Assembly: GCF_026210795.1 (NCBI RefSeq)
Contig: NC_089440.1
Coordinates: 4,588,001-4,652,000, forward strand
Direction: 5' to 3'
DNA length: 64,000 nt
From: Rhizophagus irregularis
Taxonomy: Eukaryota; Glomeromycota; Glomeromycetes; Glomerales; Glomeraceae
A model generated the notes under the pieces. It saw nothing but the letters and a program-made list of their open reading frames with translations. It had not been told where the DNA came from and did not search any database. Positions 57,983 through 64,000 of this stretch are shown piece after piece. Positions within the stretch are counted from its first letter, which is position 1; every line of letters begins with the position of its first letter. Both the position numbers and the translations under genes were made by a program.

Positions 57983-59313
57983 TAGGATTTAAAAAGTGGA
58001 TTCAAACTGGTTGGTTGAATTGCTAGTACCCCCAATACTTGCAATTTTGTTTGTAGTAGAATCATTTTGTTCTTTATTGGAAAGTTGTCCAGTGAGTTTC
58101 GTGATCATATTGTACATATTATTTAGCAAACTATCTTGTTTTTCTACTCGTGATTCTAAGTTAAGAACTAAGTTGTTGTCATCATTTTCACTTGAAGATG
58201 AGTCAGGTTTGGCACGCTTGTTATTATCGTTAACTATTGGTAATTTGTTAGGCTTATGTTGGGGACCTTTACGATTATTATTATTTTTAAAGGTTTCTTT
58301 AATTGAATTGATTTCTTTTCTAACTATATCATTTTCTTTTCTAAATTCGGTAATCATTGCATTTAAAGTAGTGAGTTGTTTTTTAATATCTGATAAATCA
58401 TTATGTGAAGATGTATGTTTATTGTTATTTAGATCATGCATAGAGCCTCCTTTCCTAGTACCGCCTTGAATTGGGTTGTAGTTGTTGTCACTTATATCTT
58501 TTTCGTTACCCCAAGCTTGCATTTCTTCTTCACTAAAGGTGTAAGTATTGTTATTACGTTGTCGATTGATAATATTATTTTGATTCCAATGTCGTTGTCG
58601 ACTATTAGGATATCTATTTTCCTTAGTAGCATCGGCGTATGAATTGAATCTAGATTTATTATGATTTTTAAACTGTTGGAGCAGTTGGTTACGATTTAAT
58701 TTATTTGAACGTTGTCGTAATTCTGTTTGACATTCCTTCGCTACATGTCCCGTATATCCACATCTATGACAAGATTTGGTATCTAACGGGGACCATTCTA
58801 GTTGTTGACCTTCATATTCATATACATTATTGGTTGCAATACTAAAATCTTCATCATTTTTAAAATATACAAAAGCATATTTCATAGGTTTATATGTCAC
58901 GGGGTTGCGTGGAATAAAAATAGACGTAGCGCTAGTTTCTGTAACCAATGGTTGTAAATCACGTGCACAAGTATTGAACGGTAAACCATTAATTTTTGCT
59001 GCAAATTGGAACCTTTCAGATTTTTTATCTTCAGATAGCAAAACAGGTATCACCGAGAGACATTCTTTAAACGCCCATACACTCCATTGAGCGTAAAAAG
59101 GTTGTAAACTAAGTTCATCTTTGTAGGTTATAAAAGCTTGTCTGTATATACCTTTAAGTCGTGTGGTAATGCCATCTTCTTCTAACTCTCCATATCGACT
59201 AAAAACAGCCTTCAAATTATAATTTTCCATATATAACGGTATATTAAATACCTTGATAGTACGACTTTCACGAGTTTGAAAAAGTTGTTTTCGTTTTTCT
59301 TGTAAATTATCTA

Positions 59314-60798
59314 CAGTCCCCTCTCGATATAACGAACCCTAGGTTCCAGCTTATCAGGGCTTCGTTATAAGCAACTTCGTTAACACTATAACGAATTATT
59401 CGGTATTGTATAACGAATTCTTCAGTATAGGAATATCGGTTATACAGATCATGTGACTTGTTGATCTGATTACCGATAATTTAACATTTTTTTTAATCTT
59501 TTTTTTATAGGGGTGCTTTCTAAACTTCAAAATAGATGCCTAGAATGAGAAGTAAGTGGGAACTGGGGGGTTTTTTATATTATTTTCATTTAAGAACATT
59601 TACTAATGTTCTTTTTTTATTTTTTTTATTGTAGGGAACTTCCTGGACTTCAAAATGGACGCTTGAGACGAGAAGTAAGTGGGAAACTCAATTTTTTTTA
59701 TTTAAGAACATTTACTAATGTTCTTTTTTTATTTTTTTATTATAGGGAACTTCCTGGACTTTGAAATGGACGCTTGAGACAAGAAGTAAGTGGGGAACTC
59801 AATTTTTTTTATTAATTTCGTTTAAGAACATTTACTAATGTTCTTTTTTATTTTTTTTATTGTAGGAACTTCAAAATGGATGCTTGAGACAAGAAGTAAG
59901 TGGGGAACTCGATTTTTTTTATTAATTTCGTTTAAGAACATTTACTAATATTCTTTTTTATTTTTTTTATTGTAGAGACTTCGAAATGGACGCTTGAGAC
60001 AAGAAGTAAGTGGGACAACTCAATTTTTTCTTTTAATTTCGTTTAAGAACATTTACTAATATTATTTTTTATTTTTTTTATTGTAGGGACTTCGAAATGG
60101 ACGCTTGAGACAAGAAGTAAGTGGGACAACTCAATTTTTTCTTTTAATTTTGTTTAAGAACATTTACTAATGTTCTTTTTTTATTTTTTTATTATAGGGA
60201 ATGCTTCCTGAAGTATTCTATATAAAAATGTTTATTATAATTCCTTTCTTTTGTAGGAATGCTGTTTAACAATAACTGACTATATAATAAATAAATTATT
60301 AATGATATATTAATTTAACTAGGAGTGTCCTTACCCCTGTGATAAATATAAATTAATAACAATTCACATCGAATCCTAATACAACCGAATTAATGTAAAT
60401 TAATGTAATTCTGCCTAAATATTAAATAAAATAGCCAGAATTATTAATCCTGATACGATCCTGATACAATCCTGATCCATAATTTAAATATAAAACACAG
60501 GGGTGATATTTAATGTCATAATGCATCAATATTTATTAATAATTACATTTAATTATAAACTATAGAAATTCTTCGTTATAACTGAAAAAAAATTCGTTAT
60601 AAAAAAAATCTGTTATATCGAGAGGCATTTTTATATAAGAAATTCACACACTTTACTTCATACTACGTTATACGGTAAATAAATAGTAAACTTCGTTATA
60701 TCAAGGTTTTTTTCATATTTAAAATCGGTACCATACTGTATGATCCGTTATATCGTGTTATTCGCTATATCAAGGTTTGCTGTAGAGAGGGGTGACTG
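59314..60798. mobile_element. Pogo-like element containing an intron-like tandem array
   Basis: Left end CAGTCCCCTCTCGATATAAC; right end, complemented, CAGTCACCCCTCTC. TA is duplicated (59312-59313, 60799-60800). Removing it rejoins LINE ORF1 in frame. Subterminal TTCGTTATA / ATATCGAGAGG and CTATATCAAGG blocks match the other pogo-like MITEs of the window. The middle is an array of about six repeats. No transposase is present. Confidence 0.85.
59535..60215 (+). repeat. 110-bp tandem repeat; each unit looks like a short exon plus an intron
   Basis: GTAAGTGGG recurs at about 59,552, 59,675, 59,786, 59,896, 60,006 and 60,117. In each unit it is followed by TTTACTAAT (a branch-point-like sequence), a T-rich run and TTATTGTAG or TTATTATAG. 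The 30-40 nt between TAG and the next GTAAGT read like GGACTTCGAAATGGACGC. All four splice signals are kept in nearly every copy. Whether it is transcribed or spliced is unknown. Confidence 0.85.
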
Positions 60799-61059
60799 TA
60801 CTTTCTTAAAAGAATAAATGACATTATTTTCTTCTCGCTCGGTTGCACTAGGCAAATTAAAAGTCATATTACATAAGCTATTTAAATCGTCTTCGGTGTT
60901 GACTTTAATACTAATCACGTGACAGTATTTTTGTTCTTGACTGGTATCATCAGTCGATCTAATCAGTTTTTTTTCTTCAAAAGTGGTAACGACGTCGATT
61001 TTTGATTTGATAATTTTGACAATATAATGACAAAACTGTGTACTTTTGGGCGCCTCCGG

Positions 61060-61851
61060 TGAAGGATGCACCTGCCACATGCATACCTCATTGTACATGA
61101 AAACTCATGTATTGGGTCAGTATCTTCATTAATGTACTGGTAAAATAATGTTCGTTAGCTTGGTTTAGTGGTTCATTTTTCTAGGGTCACAATAAAAATA
61201 AAAATGTTGTTCTTTCGGACTAATAGAATCTAAAAGATTCATGTCTTTCACAACTTTCATATGAAATAATAATGATGTCAATCCATATTAATAACGAAAT
61301 AAAATACAATAAATTCAAAATAATAAGGGTAAAAATTCTATCCTTTCACTTTCTCGAAATTATCTGTTCAAAAATTTGTTAGTTTATTCAGATCAAATAA
61401 ATGTTCTTTAAATATTATATCGATTACCCTTGAATTCACGTGACTTATCTATTCTAATTGGTACAGTTTATACTCATGTCCTGGAGTTAAAATTTCCTTT
61501 CCTGAATATCTCATCTAATATTTCCTTCTTGGAATATCTCTTCTAATATTTCCTTCTTGGAATATCTCTTCTATCTTTTCATACTAGATACAGTTTATAC
61601 TCGTGTCTAGGAGTGTTATTACTATTCCTGAAAATCTAATTCTTGGCGATCTAATTTTATCATCGTAAACAAATATGTGATAACCTGTTTATCGGTATAA
61701 ACAAATTGCCTATCATTAATGTCAATCATTTAGGTTGATCATTTCATGTGACTTACTGCGCCACTTATTATGCTCTTCTCTATACGTCTAAAATACTAAG
61801 ATACCTACGCCTCGCTCTTAATTAATTTTCTATCTAGTTCTGCATACTACA
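61060..61851 (-). mobile_element. Solo LTR of Ty3 family B in the LINE
   Basis: 792 bp, matching the element B LTRs (TATGCAG end, GTTTATACCGATAAACAGG block). It is longer because a 29-bp ATATCTCTTCTAATATTTCC-type block is duplicated near 61,500-61,570. Flanks CCGG (61056-61059) and CCAG (61852-61855) differ at a CpG. Confidence 0.92.
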
Positions 61852-62190
61852 CCAGAATATTATAAGTTGCTTTTCATGTGTTATGTTTAGACAAGACGAT
61901 TGGTGAAAATTCGGCGTCAGCCATTTCTTTTTCAGGCAATTGATTATCGGCAGATGGATTATCAAAATGTGAGTCATCACGCATCGATTGATCATCTTGA
62001 TCTTGTGTGTTGATCTTTTGTAGTACATCTGAATAATCTTCATTAGCTTTTCCTTTGTTCGCAGTTGGTGTTGCAGAGGTTGATTGTGTTACAATAGGAT
62101 CAACATTTTTCAGGGTCTCGCCAGTTTTGGTTTTCCTTTTTTGCTGCGTATCTTGTGGATTATAAGCAACGAAAGGGTCGAGTAGTAGTA

Positions 62191-62493
62191 TGAAAACCCC
62201 AATTCTGGCTCACTCCCACCATATAATCTAAAATACTACCACTTTATATAATCTAATTACCACTATCATATAACTTAATTACCATCATATAATCTACCTA
62301 CCACTTTTAATATAATTTAACTACCACTTTATATAATCTAGTTACCACCATCATATAATTTTAATTACCACCCACTAGTCGAAATAAGGCAAATCGGCTA
62401 AAAATCGGATATCCGATTTTAGGTCAAATTACGGCTGAAATATGTCCGATTTTTACAAAAAAAATATATTCCGATTGTTATCCGATTGACTGC
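62191..62493. repeat. Imperfect TACCACTTTATATAATCTA repeats and a palindromic block
   Basis: From 62,205 to 62,375, blocks of about 30 bp (TACCAC...ATATAATCTA) recur irregularly. From 62,395, AAATCGGATATCCGATTTTAGG is a near-perfect palindrome. No ORF. Confidence 0.65.
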
Positions 62494-62697
62494 CAATCAG
62501 ATGTACTTCGGAACTTAAATCGGACATAAATCAGAACTAAATCATACTAAATTCGGACAGTCAATCAGATGTACTTCGGAACTTAAATCGGACATAAATC
62601 AGAACTAAATCATACTAAATTCGGACAGTCAATCAGATGTACTTTGAAACTTAAATCGGACATAAATCAGAACTAAATCATACTAAATTCGGAAAAT
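62494..62697. repeat. 68-bp tandem repeat, three copies
   Basis: CAATCAGATGTACTTCGGAA starts at 62,494, 62,562 and 62,630. The first two copies are identical over the unit; the third has two changes near its start. It contains several CGGACATAAATCAGA-like blocks. Confidence 0.9.
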
Positions 62698-62813
62698 TAT
62701 TATATATAGAAAATTCGATTTAAATTTATTATCGTTATATATTAATTATCAGAAATATTTACGAATAATACATGAAAAAAAAATTTAAAATAAATGTAAT
62801 CGATAGTCCCGCT

Positions 62814-64000
62814 TCATTCAGCTAAATCATCACCGGCTCCACTTTTTTGACTATCGATTAACACCTCTTCCGTTTCTTCACCATAGTCTTCATCTTCGTC
62901 GAAACCACTTCTACTATCGATTTCCGTATCATATATAAAATCCTCTTGCTCGACATATGACCATTGTGGAGCATCTTCAGGGTGCATTCGGTCGAAGTGT
63001 TGAACTTCATCATCATACTGGCGAGGTCGTTGTAATTTTGCCGTTTGAATATCTGCCGAATGTGAGTCGATGACGTTTCGAAGTAAATTTTTTAGCTAAA
63101 AAAAATAATATAATAAAATAAATACAAAATAAAGAAAGGAACAAGAGTGATATATCGAAGTATAAATATCGAAGTATAAATATCGAAGTATAAATATCGA
63201 AGTATAAATATCTAAGTATAATAAATATCGAAGTATAATAAATATCGAAGTATAATAAATATCGAAGTATAAACCTCTTGTGATCGCCAAGAATAATCAT
63301 AGACGCATACGATCGTCTTATCTGGATTCTCTTCATCTGACTCACTGATTTCCGGCGAGTGGTAAGATCGATTTGCCAACATTTTTAATAATTGGCGTTT
63401 TTCATAACCAATTATTCTTTCGTCACTTTTCCTATAAAGATCCTTTGCAGCCTTAATTCGACGCAATTTTTTCTTAAATGATAAATATATAAGAAAATTA
63501 GCATAAATCATTAACATGATGATAAAGGAAAAAATTCGACAATTTTACATTTTGTACGCGACTGTTGTTGTGAACTCTGCGACTGTCCTCGTCGCTTTTT
63601 CCACTTTTTTTCAGTTGTGTTTGTGATCTTCGCGACTTATGGAGGGCGCTTAACCAGTTCGTCAATTGTGCTACTGAAGGTTTATAATTCGGAAACATCG
63701 CCCTTCGAAGTTCGGGAATTAATCTACTGCGAATTTCAACATTTTTTGGACTATTAAACGTTTCGTTATTATCCAAATTGTCATTAGGTTTAATAGTTTT
63801 GAGGATCATTTTCATTTCAATCTTTAAATCAGAACAATTAGTATAAAAGTATAAAGACTGTACAATTCTGCCTAAAATTACAAAATTACAAACCCTCGCA
63901 TCCTTTTCACGTTGTTCTTCTTGTTCTTCTTTTGGTTGATTTTCGGCGTAGTGTACCGTCTTCTTTACTTTTTTTGACCCATCCGATTTGAACCGTTTTG
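62814..64000 (-). CDS. Unknown charged protein gene, four exons, 5' end outside the window
   Basis: Minus-strand exons: >64000-63894, 63821-63549, 63472-63275 and 63095-62814, joined by GT-AG introns of 72, 76 and 179 bp that keep the frame. The N-terminal part seen is K/E/Q-rich (KEEQEEQREKDAR). A middle segment (RSRLIPELRRAMFPNYKPS, LTNWLSALHKSRRSQTQ, KLRRIKAAKDLYRKSDERI) is basic and helical and could bind nucleic acid. The C-terminal 100 residues are strongly acidic (DEDEDYGEETEE). No family is recognised. The last intron is filled by a minisatellite. The exon structure and clean frame suggest a working host gene rather than a transposon. Confidence 0.75.
63150..63272. repeat. TATCGAAGTATAAA minisatellite within an intron
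   Basis: About eight units of ATATCGAAGTATAA, 13 bp in the first half and 16 bp (with an added TAA) in the second. It lies entirely inside the intron 63096-63274 and ends right at its 5' splice site. Confidence 0.9.

Larger units (their letters stand above)
57989..62190 (-). pseudogene. LINE ORF1 (RRM-like and zinc-knuckle RNA-binding protein), disrupted
   Basis: Parts: 61852-62190, 60799-61059 and 57989-59313, separated by a solo LTR and a pogo-like element; both joins are in frame once one duplication copy is ignored. The N-terminal part is polar and acidic. Two RRM-like folds follow (IKVFNIP with QAFITYKD; FAAKINGLPF with MKYAFVYFKN), then a CCHC knuckle (CHRCGYTGHVAKEC near 58,730-58,770) and a low-complexity N/Q-rich and coiled C-terminus. 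It would coat LINE RNA. A TGA near 61,872 breaks the N-terminal part. The true start is unclear; no ATG follows the upstream stop near 62,195. Confidence 0.8.

Noticed and set aside
62494-62697. CRISPR-like array
   Set aside because: Three adjacent full-length copies without variable spacers; a simple tandem repeat in a eukaryotic context.

Overview
The window looks like a piece of a large, AT-rich, transposon-rich fungal genome. A Glomeromycotina (Rhizophagus-like) origin is my best guess. It rests on short GT-AG introns, a BTB-TLDc gene and a many-exon tyrosine-kinase-like protein kinase next to each other, very low GC, and abundant hAT, pogo, Helitron, LINE and Ty3 elements. No bacterial features, CRISPR arrays, rRNA or convincing tRNA genes were seen.

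Left part (1-24.7 kb): the 3' end of a coiled-coil gene (2-169); a short hAT element (2481-3407) with a pogo-like MITE nested in it; a BTB-TLDc gene broken by one TGA (3674-5172); an intact nine-exon kinase gene with a 12-nt exon and a GC-AG intron (6376-8652); a 60-bp minisatellite built on ACGTCA/TGACGT palindromes (11.35-12.2 kb); a near-complete hAT transposon (12586-15450); a decayed Helitron Rep-helicase gene carrying two TA-flanked insertions (15589-20650); and an unknown RGG-tailed protein gene (22437-23731).

Right part (24.8-62.2 kb): one degenerate LINE on the minus strand (ORF1 with RRM-like folds and a zinc knuckle; ORF2 with endonuclease, RT, RNase H and a zinc finger), split by several insertions. 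It holds two solo LTRs, a pogo-like element with an array of intron-like repeats, and a Ty3 element A (29571-56458, minus). Element A is itself broken by Ty3 element B (42321-52638, plus), a retroposon-like unit with two unknown ORFs (38941-41597), a foldback element containing a pogo transposon (35586-38176), and two MITEs. Each junction can be read because target duplications flank the insert and the host reading frame resumes when the insert is ignored.

The most unusual system is this Ty3 family. Both copies carry, between RNase H and integrase, a P-loop domain resembling thymidylate/deoxynucleoside kinases (Walker A plus an LDKSPY...YQ...RGL stretch). They also share a gag-protease junction that is an in-frame TGA followed by CTA (a classic readthrough context), a small separate coiled-coil ORF overlapping integrase, and a roughly 680-residue N-terminal extension of Gag. 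Right end: a satellite region, then a four-exon minus-strand gene of unknown function that runs off the window (62814-64000).
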